Positions 1-7,735 of a DNA stretch of 64,000 nucleotides are shown here, piece after piece. The stretch comes from Croceivirga sp009797885 (lineage in GTDB: Bacteria; Bacteroidota; Bacteroidia; Flavobacteriales; Flavobacteriaceae), in NCBI GenBank assembly GCA_045866215.1, contig AP035880.1, forward strand, positions 2,232,001-2,296,000, written 5' to 3'. Both the position numbers and the translations under genes were made by a program. Positions within the stretch are counted from its first letter, which is position 1, and each line of letters opens with the position of its first letter. A model generated the notes under the pieces. That model ran no database searches and was not told the DNA's origin. It saw nothing but the letters and a program-made list of their open reading frames with translations.

Positions 1-300
1 GTCCTGTTCAATTGCGATGTTCAAACGGACATCCTTCAAAAAAGTAATGCTATCCAAATGGGTTTTAAAATCCATAAAATTATCTGCAGGAACGGATAGT
101 TGCGCGTTTATCCCCTCTTTGGCCACGTAAATGCGACCAAGAACCTCCAATTGGTCCCAATGGACAAAAAGATGATTCCGAAAAATTCCTGGATTGCCTA
201 TGTGTGCATATTTGTAGAAAGAGATGGTAAGGCGTTCCTTTCCCGCTTCCTCTATAAGTCGCTCCCTTTCTTTTGCACTTAACGTATTGTACAGTTGCAT
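1..300 (-). CDS. trhO: tRNA uridine(34) hydroxylase TrhO (rhodanese family), N-terminal part
   Basis: The first 100 residues of a gene that continues beyond the left edge. The protein starts MQLYNTLSAKERERLIEEAG and carries the family hallmark stretches YKYAHIGNPGIFRNH (residues about 29-43) and VAKEGINAQLSVP (about 59-71), which lie in the N-terminal ferredoxin-like domain of the YceA/TrhO family. These enzymes use oxygen to hydroxylate U34 of certain tRNAs, with a rhodanese domain whose catalytic Cys is outside the window. The ATG at 298-300 is the only sensible start, and a Bacteroidota-type promoter box lies 45 bases upstream. The plus-strand reading frame over the same bases is a shadow. 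Confidence 0.88.
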   Translation of the reverse strand, partial: MQLYNTLSAKERERLIEEAGKERLTISFYKYAHIGNPGIFRNHLFVHWDQLEVLGRIYVAKEGINAQLSVPADNFMDFKTHLDSITFLKDVRLNIAIEQD

Positions 301-344
301 GCTATACCAATAATTAAGTTAAAAGATTGTACCAAAAACGTTGG

Positions 345-352
345 CAAAGGTA
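345..352 (-). promoter_or_regulatory. -7 promoter box for trhO
   Basis: On the minus strand this reads TACCTTTG, an exact match to the Bacteroidota housekeeping -7 consensus TAnnTTTG. It would place the transcript start near 340, giving a leader of about 40 bases before the trhO ATG. No clear TTTG element is seen about 19 bases upstream, where a hairpin sits instead. Confidence 0.45.
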
Positions 353-359
353 ATCAAAT

Positions 360-387
360 AAAAAAGGCATCCCTGTTTGGGACGCCT
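360..387 (-). terminator. Minus-strand intrinsic terminator upstream of trhO
   Basis: A stem of AGGC-TCCC against GGGA-GCCT (positions 365-373 and 379-387, one A-C mismatch, five-base loop) is followed on the minus strand by a run of six T. It points towards trhO but lies upstream of its promoter, so it cannot serve trhO or the plus-strand recA. It would end a short minus-strand transcript started between here and recA. Confidence 0.55.
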
Positions 388-565
388 ACGACCAATATCA
401 TTTTCCCTTTCATGTTTGCTTTCCAAATGGCAGTTCGCTAAATGGTCCGCCATTCGAGAATTATTTGAATTAGTCTATAGTATAGAGGATCCAAATCCAA
501 AAAGGTTGCGTGTGTCCAATTAAATAGACAATAAGTGGTATTTTAGTCATCTAATTTTAGAGAAC

Positions 566-1573
566 ATGAGCAACGAAAAAGAAGCCAAACTCAAAGCGTT
601 AAAACTTACCCTGGACAAACTGGACAAAACTTATGGCAAAGGTGCCGTGATGAAGATGGGGGACCATGTGATTGAAGATGTCGAGGTCATCCCCTCGGGC
701 TCCCTGGGATTGGACATCGCCCTGGGGGTTGGGGGATATCCCAGAGGGCGTGTCATTGAAATATACGGTCCGGAATCCTCTGGTAAGACCACCTTAACGC
801 TACATGCCATAGCCGAAGCCCAAAAAGCAGGAGGTATTGCGGCCTTTATTGATGCGGAACATGCTTTTGATCGTTTTTATGCCCAAAAACTAGGGGTGGA
901 TATTGATAACCTTATCATCTCCCAACCCGACCATGGGGAACAGGCCTTGGAAATTGCGGATAACCTCATCCGTTCCGGCGCCATAGATATCGTTATCATT
1001 GATTCCGTAGCCGCATTGACACCAAAAAGTGAGATTGAAGGGGAAATGGGGGACTCCAAAGTAGGCCTGCATGCCCGCTTAATGTCACAGGCATTGCGAA
1101 AACTGACCTCCACCATCAGCAAGACCCATTGTACCGTGGTCTTCATCAACCAACTGCGGGAAAAAATTGGGGTCATGTTTGGTAATCCCGAGACCACTAC
1201 CGGTGGAAATGCCCTTAAGTTCTATGCCTCGGTGAGACTGGATATCCGGAGATCTACGCAAATCAAAAGTACGGATGGGGAAGTACAGGGCAATAAAACC
1301 CGGGTCAAGGTAGTCAAGAACAAAGTGGCTCCCCCATTTAAAACTGCTGAATTCGATATCATGTACGGTGAAGGGATTTCAAAAGTTGGTGAAATCCTGG
1401 ATCTTGGTGTTTCTTACGAAATTATTAAAAAAAGTGGTTCCTGGTTCAGTTATGGGGACACCAAACTTGGGCAGGGAAGGGATGCTGTTAAAGGTCTTTT
1501 GGAGGACAATCCGGAGTTGTCCGAAGAACTGGAAGGGAAAATTAAGGAGGCTATTGCCGTCTTAAAGGAATAA
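566..1573 (+). CDS. recA: Recombinase RecA
   Basis: Complete RecA of 335 residues, the usual length. Walker A is GPESSGKTT at residues 68-76, Walker B is IVIID at 142-146, DNA-binding loop L1 starts EGEMGDSKVG at about 158, and loop L2 spans GVMFGNPETTTGGN at about 202-215. It forms nucleoprotein filaments on single-stranded DNA, drives strand exchange and stimulates LexA-type self-cleavage. The C-terminal tail is acidic (EDNPELSEELEGK), as in other RecA proteins. It is a single gene with no obvious LexA-type operator; a box TAATTTTA at 552-559 (one mismatch to the Bacteroidota -7 consensus) is a weak promoter candidate. A hairpin TGTGCTG/CAGCACA at 1583-1605 follows the stop without a T-run. 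Confidence 0.98.
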   Translation: MSNEKEAKLKALKLTLDKLDKTYGKGAVMKMGDHVIEDVEVIPSGSLGLDIALGVGGYPRGRVIEIYGPESSGKTTLTLHAIAEAQKAGGIAAFIDAEHAFDRFYAQKLGVDIDNLIISQPDHGEQALEIADNLIRSGAIDIVIIDSVAALTPKSEIEGEMGDSKVGLHARLMSQALRKLTSTISKTHCTVVFINQLREKIGVMFGNPETTTGGNALKFYASVRLDIRRSTQIKSTDGEVQGNKTRVKVVKNKVAPPFKTAEFDIMYGEGISKVGEILDLGVSYEIIKKSGSWFSYGDTKLGQGRDAVKGLLEDNPELSEELEGKIKEAIAVLKE

Positions 1574-1659
1574 GCTGCCTTCTGTGCTGATTTTAAGACA
1601 GCACATAAACACGCAACCTAAGCGTTATAGTAGCATCTTAATAAAGCTATTATAGTTTT

Positions 1660-2082
1660 ATGAAGAGGGTTTTTGCGGTAGTATTGGTGGCTTTATGTGG
1701 TCTGTTTATGGTTGGCTGCGAATTGGATTCTGGAGAAAATTTCCATTTTGTATCATTGGAAGTTACCAATGTGGATATTCCAGAGCATTTTGTGTTCAAT
1801 CAATCCCACACCATTGAAGTTACCTTTTCCAGGCCGGACAATTGTACCTTTTTTCAAGGTTTTAATGTGTCTCCCGAAATGGATGGGGTGTGGACCATTG
1901 TGGCCGTTGGATCCGTACTTTTGGATGAGGATTGTTCCCCATCGGACGAAAGCCTAACGGGAAATTTGACCGTAAACGCCATTCGGACAGCATCCTATAC
2001 TCTTAGGTTTTATGCCGGAGAGGATTCTGATGGAGAAGCAACGTACCTGGAATATGAAGTTCCCGTAATAGAGGAAAATTAA
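1660..2082 (+). CDS. Small lipoprotein of the ECF sigma operon
   Basis: A 140-residue protein with a lipoprotein signal: hydrophobic residues 4-18 and the lipid-attachment Cys at 20 (MVGC). The mature part, about 120 residues, is rich in beta-forming residues, has a Cys pair (PDNCTFF and DEDCSPS) that could form a periplasmic disulfide, and ends in an acidic tail. I do not recognise a family. It ends only 25 bases before the sigma factor gene on the same strand, so it is probably co-transcribed with it and the barrel-type anti-sigma candidate. A role as an envelope sensor or ligand of that system is an inference from position only. Confidence 0.75.
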   Translation: MKRVFAVVLVALCGLFMVGCELDSGENFHFVSLEVTNVDIPEHFVFNQSHTIEVTFSRPDNCTFFQGFNVSPEMDGVWTIVAVGSVLLDEDCSPSDESLTGNLTVNAIRTASYTLRFYAGEDSDGEATYLEYEVPVIEEN

Positions 2083-2107
2083 CTAAAAAAGCAAACTAAC
2101 CAATATC

Positions 2108-2638
2108 TTGAGTCTGGACGAACTCATAAAACGCTGTAAAGAGCAGAATAGGATGGCACAAGAAGAATTATACCGAAAGTATTCCGGTGTTCTTTTTGGA
2201 ATGTGCCTGAAATATTCGAGAAACCGAACGGAGGCCGAAGATAACTTGCATGACAGTTTTATGGTCATTTTTGATAAAATCGGGCAATACAACCACAAAG
2301 GTTCTTTTGAAGGATGGATGAAACGCATAACCATAAACACCGTACTTCAAAAGTATAGAAAGGAGAAGTATTTGGATGTGGTGACGGATAATATTACGGA
2401 AGAGGTGGAACTGGAGAATGAAAGTATGAACATAAGTCTGTCCACACTATTGAGCTACATACAGGAGTTGCCCAATAAGTATCGAATGACTTTTAACCTT
2501 TATGTCCTGGACGGGTATTCCCATAAAGAAATCAGTGAACTATTGGGTACATCCACCGGGACATCTAAATCCAACCTGGCCAGGGCAAGAATGATCTTGA
2601 AAGAAAAAATTGAAAAAGAAAATATAAATATTGCTTAA
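2108..2638 (+). CDS. ECF-type RNA polymerase sigma factor
   Basis: A 176-residue sigma-70 family protein of the extracytoplasmic-function group. Region 2 covers about residues 12-85 (NRMAQEELYRKYSGVLFGMC, then the core-binding stretch AEDNLHDSFMVIFDKI and the -10 recognition part WMKRITINTVLQKYRK). Region 4 covers about 110-168 with a helix-turn-helix at YSHKEISELLGTSTGTSKSN. The start is a TTG at 2108; the next Met (residue 16) would cut into region 2, so TTG is favoured. The stop lies 10 bases before the ATG of the next gene, whose N-terminus is expected to hold this sigma factor. Target genes cannot be told from the window. Confidence 0.92.
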   Translation: MSLDELIKRCKEQNRMAQEELYRKYSGVLFGMCLKYSRNRTEAEDNLHDSFMVIFDKIGQYNHKGSFEGWMKRITINTVLQKYRKEKYLDVVTDNITEEVELENESMNISLSTLLSYIQELPNKYRMTFNLYVLDGYSHKEISELLGTSTGTSKSNLARARMILKEKIEKENINIA

Positions 2639-2648
2639 CCTAGCGCAG

Positions 2649-4121
2649 ATGAAAAGGAATAATTTAGATAACCTTTTTAAAGAAAAGTTCAAGGACTTCT
2701 CTGAAATACCGGATGAACGGATTTGGGAGAAACTTGAGGCGTCTTTAGCAAAAAAGAAGAAAAAAAGGGTAGTTCCCATTTGGTGGCAATTGGGGGGTGC
2801 TGCTGCTGCAATAGCCATCTTGTTATACATTATCGATCCCTTCTCCAGTGTGGAGAATACTGCCGCACCAACCATTGTGGATACGGAGGAACATATTCAG
2901 GATAGTCCCCAGAACACTGAAGATAAAAATCTGGACAATCTAAAACCGATCCAACAATCCAAGGAAACACCTTTGGTTGATAGCGAACGTTCAACCGGAG
3001 ACGGAATCAAAGCCAAAGAACACAATATTATTTCACCGGCATCCAAAAACGTGGTCCACCCCCAAAGGGACCGATCAATGCCTTCTGAGGCCATTGCGGT
3101 CAATACCCAGGAAAAAGGAGAGCAGGAAAATCGTGACAAGCCTGCGGATTTAAATAAGGATAAAGACCCCATTGCCGTCAAAAATGGAGAAGTGGCTGAA
3201 AATCATAGGACACCGAAGGATCCGAATGAAATCGAAAAAAATGGGCAAAATGAAAATACATTGGATCTTTTGGAAGGTGAAACCGAGGTAGCGCAAAATG
3301 AGAACGAGGAGGAAAAACCCAAAATCTCGATTTATGAGGCCATAGAAGCCCAGGAAGAGTCGGAACAAGAAGCTGTTGCCGTGTCCCAGAAAAAGGACAG
3401 ATGGTCCATGGGACCTTCGGTGGCCCCCGTTTTCTTTAGTTCCACAGGAGAAGGTTCTCCCGTACATTCCGATTTTGCCCCTAACAGCAAATCGGGAAAT
3501 CTCAACCTTAGCTATGGACTAACGGTCACCTACAATATAAGTGAAAAATTAAGTGTACGGTCCGGAGTCCACAGAGTTGATTTTGGGTACGACACCAACG
3601 ATGTTCTCTTCTCCTCTTCGTTGACCACTTCTTCCAATGAGCTGATTGACAATATATCCTATACCCAAACATCAAGGAATTTGGTCTTGGAGAGTAAAAG
3701 CAGTCGTAGTGCCACAATAGACAACGATGCTGAATTCACAGGAGGAGGAGCAAGCGAGCTTGAAGGGCAAATGGTGCAACAATTGGGCTATATAGAAGTG
3801 CCCATGGAACTCAATTACGCCTTGGTGGACAGGAGGTTTGGCGTCAATCTTATAGGGGGGATAAGTTCTTTGTTCCTGGTGGACAATTCCATAAGCGTGG
3901 AATCCGACCAATTGGTTGCGGAAGTGGGCGAAGCCAATAATGCCAACAGTGTAAATTTTAGCACCAATATTGGCATTGGATTCAATTATGAAATATCAAA
4001 AAAAGTACAATTTAACGTAGAGCCTATTTTTAAATATCAACTGAACACATTCTCCGACACCGCTGGTGATTTTAGGCCATTTGCCATTGGGGTATACAGT
4101 GGTTTGAATTTTAGGTTTTAA
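2649..4121 (+). CDS. Dual-membrane-spanning anti-sigma factor candidate with outer-membrane barrel
   Basis: The ATG at 2649 gives 490 residues; an upstream in-frame TTG at 2631 would overlap the sigma gene and adds nothing family-like. Order of parts: cytoplasmic segment 1-40 (LDNLFKEKFKDFSEIPDERI, then IWEKLEASL and a KKKKK cluster); transmembrane helix about 42-63; a polar, acidic, low-complexity linker about 64-250, rich in E, N, K, Q and P; and from about 250 a beta-barrel domain (WSMGPSVAPVFF, repeated amphipathic strands) ending in VYSGLNFRF, with the terminal Phe typical of outer-membrane proteins. This matches the Dma architecture described in Bacteroides thetaiotaomicron, where one protein crosses both membranes and holds an ECF sigma factor. 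A barrel-only annotation would miss the N-terminal half. Confidence 0.85.
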   Translation: MKRNNLDNLFKEKFKDFSEIPDERIWEKLEASLAKKKKKRVVPIWWQLGGAAAAIAILLYIIDPFSSVENTAAPTIVDTEEHIQDSPQNTEDKNLDNLKPIQQSKETPLVDSERSTGDGIKAKEHNIISPASKNVVHPQRDRSMPSEAIAVNTQEKGEQENRDKPADLNKDKDPIAVKNGEVAENHRTPKDPNEIEKNGQNENTLDLLEGETEVAQNENEEEKPKISIYEAIEAQEESEQEAVAVSQKKDRWSMGPSVAPVFFSSTGEGSPVHSDFAPNSKSGNLNLSYGLTVTYNISEKLSVRSGVHRVDFGYDTNDVLFSSSLTTSSNELIDNISYTQTSRNLVLESKSSRSATIDNDAEFTGGGASELEGQMVQQLGYIEVPMELNYALVDRRFGVNLIGGISSLFLVDNSISVESDQLVAEVGEANNANSVNFSTNIGIGFNYEISKKVQFNVEPIFKYQLNTFSDTAGDFRPFAIGVYSGLNFRF

Positions 4122-4158
4122 AGAAGTTGGTTAGTACGCCGTTTTTACGGCATGCTTT

Positions 4159-4196
4159 AAGCCCTATGGTTTTCTTGTGTCATAGGGCTTTTTTTT
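4159..4196 (+). terminator. Intrinsic terminator of the sigma operon
   Basis: A ten-base perfect stem AAGCCCTATG / CATAGGGCTT (4159-4168 and 4181-4190) is followed by a run of T to 4196. It ends the plus-strand sigma operon. The right half also encodes the last residues and stop codon of the convergent plsC-like gene. Confidence 0.9.
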
Positions 4197-4935
4197 GATT
4201 ATCGTCCAGCAAGGTTCCCAGCAACACCTTCCTTATCTCTTTTTTAATGGTTCCTGAGTCCTCCGTGCCTAAAATACCGGTTTCAACAAAGGAATGGACT
4301 TTGACACGTAATTTCCCCGGTGATCCACTAAAAAACTTCCATGGAAACCGTTTTTTACAATCCAAAAAGGTCATTGGAACGATTGGTATATTATAAATGA
4401 TTGCCATTCTGAACGCACCATCTTTGAACTTGTCCAAAACAATACGTTCTTCCGGTATGCCCCCTTCGGGAAAAATACAAATGCTCAATCCCTTTTCCAA
4501 CCTTCTTTTTACCCGTCTATATACGGCACTTCTACTCTTGGGATCACTACGATCTACCAAAATACAGACCCGCTTATAAAAAAAGCCAAAAACTGGAATC
4601 TTGGCCAATTCCTGCTTTCCCACAAAAACAAAAGGATTTTTGCTCACATAGAGCATCAGCATAATATCCAACATACTGCTATGGTTGGCCACTAACATAT
4701 AGCCCTTATCCCGCATCAGTTTTTGATCCCACTGAATTTTAGGGGGGCATCCCATACCAAATAAAATGGTCTTGGCCCAAATGTTCCTTGCCAACCAATA
4801 AAATTGATTATAGGTCCTTTCTGAAAGTGTGGTGAGCAACAATAATGGAGAGAACAGCAAAATTGGGATTGTAACCAACATATAAAACCAAATTCGGTAC
4901 AATGAATGGCTTATGTTCTTAAGACGTCGCAACAC
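4180..4935 (-). CDS. 1-acyl-sn-glycerol-3-phosphate acyltransferase (PlsC family)
   Basis: A 251-residue lysophosphatidic acid acyltransferase-like protein that would add the second acyl chain in phospholipid synthesis at the inner membrane. Motif I is NHSSMLD at residues 84-90 (the H-x4-D catalytic dyad), motif III is FPEGG at 155-159, and motif IV-like IPIVPMTFLD follows. Residues about 14-36 form a membrane segment. The start used is GTG at 4935. An exact -7 box lies only four bases upstream, so the message may be leaderless or the true start may be slightly inside. The C-terminus overlaps the convergent terminator. Confidence 0.9.
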   Translation of the reverse strand: MLRRLKNISHSLYRIWFYMLVTIPILLFSPLLLLTTLSERTYNQFYWLARNIWAKTILFGMGCPPKIQWDQKLMRDKGYMLVANHSSMLDIMLMLYVSKNPFVFVGKQELAKIPVFGFFYKRVCILVDRSDPKSRSAVYRRVKRRLEKGLSICIFPEGGIPEERIVLDKFKDGAFRMAIIYNIPIVPMTFLDCKKRFPWKFFSGSPGKLRVKVHSFVETGILGTEDSGTIKKEIRKVLLGTLLDDNQKKAL

Positions 4936-4939
4936 AAAT

Positions 4940-4947
4940 CAAAAGTA
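4940..4947 (-). promoter_or_regulatory. -7 promoter box immediately before plsC
   Basis: Minus strand reads TACTTTTG, an exact TAnnTTTG match, with four bases to the GTG start. With the usual placing of this box the transcript would start at or next to the start codon. No good TTTG element is seen about 19 bases upstream, which lowers confidence. Confidence 0.35.
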
Positions 4948-4970
4948 GAATTTTTGACTATCTTTAAATA

Positions 4971-5016
4971 AAGTGATTCAAACTTTTCGCCTAAACGCAA
5001 AAAGTTTAAATCACTT
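4971..5016. repeat. Long inverted repeat before glsB
   Basis: Arms of 17 bases at 4971-4987 (AAGTGATTCAAACTTTT) and 5000-5016 (AAAAGTTTAAATCACTT) pair at 16 of 17 positions around a 12-base loop. It lies 25 bases before the start codon of the small stress-type membrane protein and just after a near-consensus plus-strand -7 box (TATCTTTA, 4959-4966), so it would form the very 5' end of that message. No T-run follows, so it is not a standard terminator; operator or message-stabilising hairpin are the options. Confidence 0.7.
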
Positions 5017-5041
5017 CAATACCTAATCAAAAAATAAAATC

Positions 5042-5287
5042 ATGGGAGGATTACTTTATGCACTACTTATCGGTGGTTTTGCCGGTTGGCTTGCTGGTAA
5101 AATTATGAAGGGGGGCGGTTTTGGCGTGCTCATCAACATTATCCTTGGCATTGTTGGTGGGGCAGTGGGCAACTGGCTTTTTAACACCTTGGGAGTCCAT
5201 ATAGGCTCTGGTATTGTAGGCGATTTGATTACCGGGGTCATTGGGGCGCTTGTGGTCCTTTTTGTAGCTGGGCTGTTCAAGAAATAA
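5042..5287 (+). CDS. GlsB/YeaQ/YmgE family stress-response membrane protein
   Basis: An 81-residue, very hydrophobic, glycine-rich protein with three predicted membrane helices (about 3-19, 27-48 and 57-79), matching the transglycosylase-associated protein family in length and in the GGFAGWLAGKIMKG and GAVGNWLF blocks. Members are induced by stress or in stationary phase in several bacteria, but their biochemical role is not settled. It is a single gene between a striking inverted repeat and a strong terminator, so it is probably transcribed on its own. Confidence 0.9.
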   Translation: MGGLLYALLIGGFAGWLAGKIMKGGGFGVLINIILGIVGGAVGNWLFNTLGVHIGSGIVGDLITGVIGALVVLFVAGLFKK

Positions 5288-5303
5288 TCTCGTATGAAAC
5301 CAT

Positions 5304-5331
5304 AAAAAAAGCGGCCCGGGCCGCTTTTTTT
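5304..5331. terminator. Strong bidirectional terminator
   Basis: A perfect 16-base palindrome, AGCGGCCCGGGCCGCT at 5310-5325, is flanked by seven A on the left and seven T on the right. It terminates glsB on the plus strand. Confidence 0.93.
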
Positions 5332-5369
5332 ATCTCCGATGGTGTTACTTTTACCGCTAAATTTTTGCC

Positions 5370-6338
5370 ATGGCACGCATTTTAACTGGGATTCAAAGTA
5401 CGGGAGTCCCCCACTTGGGTAATATATTGGGAGCTATTGTCCCTGCCATAAAAATGGCCCAAAAACCTGAAAACGATTCTTTTTTATTCATTGCGGACAT
5501 GCATTCCCTTACGCAGATCAAAAATGGGGAAACATTGCGGCAAAACACCTATGCGACGGCTGCCGCCTGGTTGTCCTTTGGTCTGGATATTGAAAAAACC
5601 GTTTTTTACCGCCAAAGTGATGTGCCCCAGGTTACGGAATTGGCCTGGTATTTAAGTTGTTTCTTTCCGTATCAACGCTTAACATTGGCCCATTCCTTTA
5701 AAGACAAGGCAGACCGTCTACAGGATGTAAATTCGGGATTGTTCAGCTACCCCATGCTCATGGCCGCGGATATTCTTTTGTATGATGCGGAGATCGTACC
5801 TGTAGGCAAGGATCAATTGCAGCATTTGGAGATGACCAGGGACGTGGCCTCGCGTTTTCACAACCAGCTGGGAGAAACCTTTGTGTTGCCCGAAGCCAAA
5901 GTGCACGAAGACACCATGTATGTGCCGGGAACCGATGGGGAAAAGATGAGTAAAAGCAAGGATAACATTATCAATATTTTTCAACCGGATAAAAAACTTC
6001 GCAAACAGATAATGGGTATTGTGACGGACAGTACCCCTATGGAAGACCCAAAGGACCCCACAAATGACAATGTTTTTGCGCTTTACAAGCTATTGGCCTC
6101 CCAGGAACAGATTGAAGGGATGAGTGCCAATTATTTGGCCGGAAACTATGGTTATGGTCATGCGAAACAGGCCCTTTACGAGCTAATCCTTACGGCCTTT
6201 GAAGAACCTAGGGAACGGTTTGCCTATTATATGGACCATTTGCATGAAGTGGATGAAGCCCTGGCCAAAGGTGCTGAAAAGGCAAGAACGGTAGCTAATG
6301 GTGTTTTGGCCCGAGTTCGGGAAAAGGTAGGATATTAA
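5370..6338 (+). CDS. trpS: Tryptophanyl-tRNA synthetase
   Basis: A class I aminoacyl-tRNA synthetase of 322 residues. The HIGH-like motif is PHLGN at residues 14-18 (after GIQSTGV) and the KMSKS motif is exact at 192-196 (GEKMSKSKDN). The stretch YPMLMAADILLYDAEIVPVG with QLQHLEMTRDVA is typical of bacterial TrpRS, which forms Trp-AMP and charges tRNA-Trp. It has the usual length and no sign of damage. The gene stands alone; no T-box or leader peptide rich in Trp codons is seen in the short gap after the preceding terminator. Confidence 0.97.
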   Translation: MARILTGIQSTGVPHLGNILGAIVPAIKMAQKPENDSFLFIADMHSLTQIKNGETLRQNTYATAAAWLSFGLDIEKTVFYRQSDVPQVTELAWYLSCFFPYQRLTLAHSFKDKADRLQDVNSGLFSYPMLMAADILLYDAEIVPVGKDQLQHLEMTRDVASRFHNQLGETFVLPEAKVHEDTMYVPGTDGEKMSKSKDNIINIFQPDKKLRKQIMGIVTDSTPMEDPKDPTNDNVFALYKLLASQEQIEGMSANYLAGNYGYGHAKQALYELILTAFEEPRERFAYYMDHLHEVDEALAKGAEKARTVANGVLARVREKVGY

Positions 6339-6526
6339 AAGATCATACCCATCGATAAACCGTTGATTCCGGTCTGGTATGGATTGGCTTTAAAACGTCC
6401 ATTTCGGGGCCATTCGCTCTGATAAGGCCGTTTTTGCCTGTTTTAATCCCTTTTATTGCGTTAAAATGTAATTATACTGGAATACCCTGTCTGTCTCTTT
6501 TCCCTTCGATAAAGGGTTCTCCTTTC

Positions 6527-7639
6527 CTAGATCGCCTCGAACAATTTACCGGGCAACGGACGTATCACTCCTTTCATCTCCATATTCAATAAAGAAGAGG
6601 AGGTCTTAAAAATGGGCAAATTGCACTCCAGGGCCACGGTATCCAGTAATTGTTTTCCGTTCAACTGTAGGTATTGGTAGATAGACCTTTCTGTTTCATT
6701 CAGCTCCACGAACAACTGTTTTTGAACCGTATGTTGTTCTTTTTCAGCCAATTCCCATCCTAGAATATAGATTAGGTCGGCCGCTGTGGTCAATATATGG
6801 GCTTTTTGTTGTTTTATCAAGTTGTTGCACCCCACGCTAAACCTGTCCGATGTCCGTCCCGGTACGGCAAAAACGTCCCTGTTATAGCTATGTGCAATAT
6901 CTGCAGTGACCAAACTACCGCCCTTTTCCGCAGACTCCACAACTATAGTGGCATCACTCATTCCCGCAATGATCCGATTGCGTTTTAGGAAGTTTTCCCT
7001 ATCTGGATTACTGGAACTCCAGAACTCTGTTATAAAACCACCGTTCCCTTCGACCCGGGAAACATATTTCTGATGCGCTTTTGGATACATCTGGTTCAGG
7101 CCATGTGCCAAGCATCCAATGGTCTGTAAGTTATGATCCATCGCCGCCCGTTGGGCGGCAATATCCACACCATAAGCAAAACCACTGACAATAATGGGAT
7201 CCAAAGGGGCAATGTCCTCCATGAACCTTTCTATAAAGGCGGCCCCGTAGCTCGTAATTCTTCGGGTACCCACAACGCTTATGATTTTTTTATGGGCAAG
7301 ATCCATGGTCCCCCTTTTAAAAATGAGGATTGGGGCATCAATGCAATGTTTAAGGTGTTTGGGATAGTCATCATCCTTAAAAAAAGAATACGCAATCCCA
7401 TGCTTTTGGATGAACTGGAATTCCTTTTCCGCCGCCTCCAAATACCGGTTGTCACATAATCCGGAGAGCATTGCGGAACCAATCCCATCTATTCTTTGGA
7501 GGGCCTCCCTTTTTTCCTTAAAGACCTGTTCTGCAGTACCACATCTATCCAACAGCCTTTTGGCACTGATATCCCCTATAAGGGGAACCTTTTGTAACCT
7601 CAAAAGGGCAGTAAGTTCAGTATTTGGGAGCTTGGCCAT
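6527..7639 (-). CDS. dprA: DNA-processing protein DprA
   Basis: A 370-residue DprA/Smf protein. A helix-hairpin-helix-like N-terminal part (DRCGTAEQVF, IDGIGSAMLSGL) precedes the Rossmann-like core with ISVVGTRRITSYG, VSGFAYGVDIAAQRAA, GGFITEF, RNRIIAGMSDATIVVES and GGSLVTADIAHSYNRDVFAVPG. The last 60 residues form the winged-helix extension common in DprA. It loads RecA onto incoming single-stranded DNA during natural transformation. No other competence gene is close by, and the gene diverges from its 7736 neighbour. Confidence 0.95.
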   Translation of the reverse strand: MAKLPNTELTALLRLQKVPLIGDISAKRLLDRCGTAEQVFKEKREALQRIDGIGSAMLSGLCDNRYLEAAEKEFQFIQKHGIAYSFFKDDDYPKHLKHCIDAPILIFKRGTMDLAHKKIISVVGTRRITSYGAAFIERFMEDIAPLDPIIVSGFAYGVDIAAQRAAMDHNLQTIGCLAHGLNQMYPKAHQKYVSRVEGNGGFITEFWSSSNPDRENFLKRNRIIAGMSDATIVVESAEKGGSLVTADIAHSYNRDVFAVPGRTSDRFSVGCNNLIKQQKAHILTTAADLIYILGWELAEKEQHTVQKQLFVELNETERSIYQYLQLNGKQLLDTVALECNLPIFKTSSSLLNMEMKGVIRPLPGKLFEAI

Positions 7640-7735
7640 TCGCCGAAGTTTTTCACAATATACCCAAATTCAAATGTTAATAAAAAGTTATCCGTTACAT
7701 TTCGGAACGCTATATTTTTTTCAATATTTGCCCCT

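Noticed and set aside
100..282. Plus-strand frame of 60 codons
   Set aside because: It is antisense to the well-supported trhO start and has no family features.
6503..6517. Hairpin CCCTT/AAGGG in the trpS-dprA spacer
   Set aside because: Five pairs only and no T-run; the 188-base spacer shows nothing else that can be supported.
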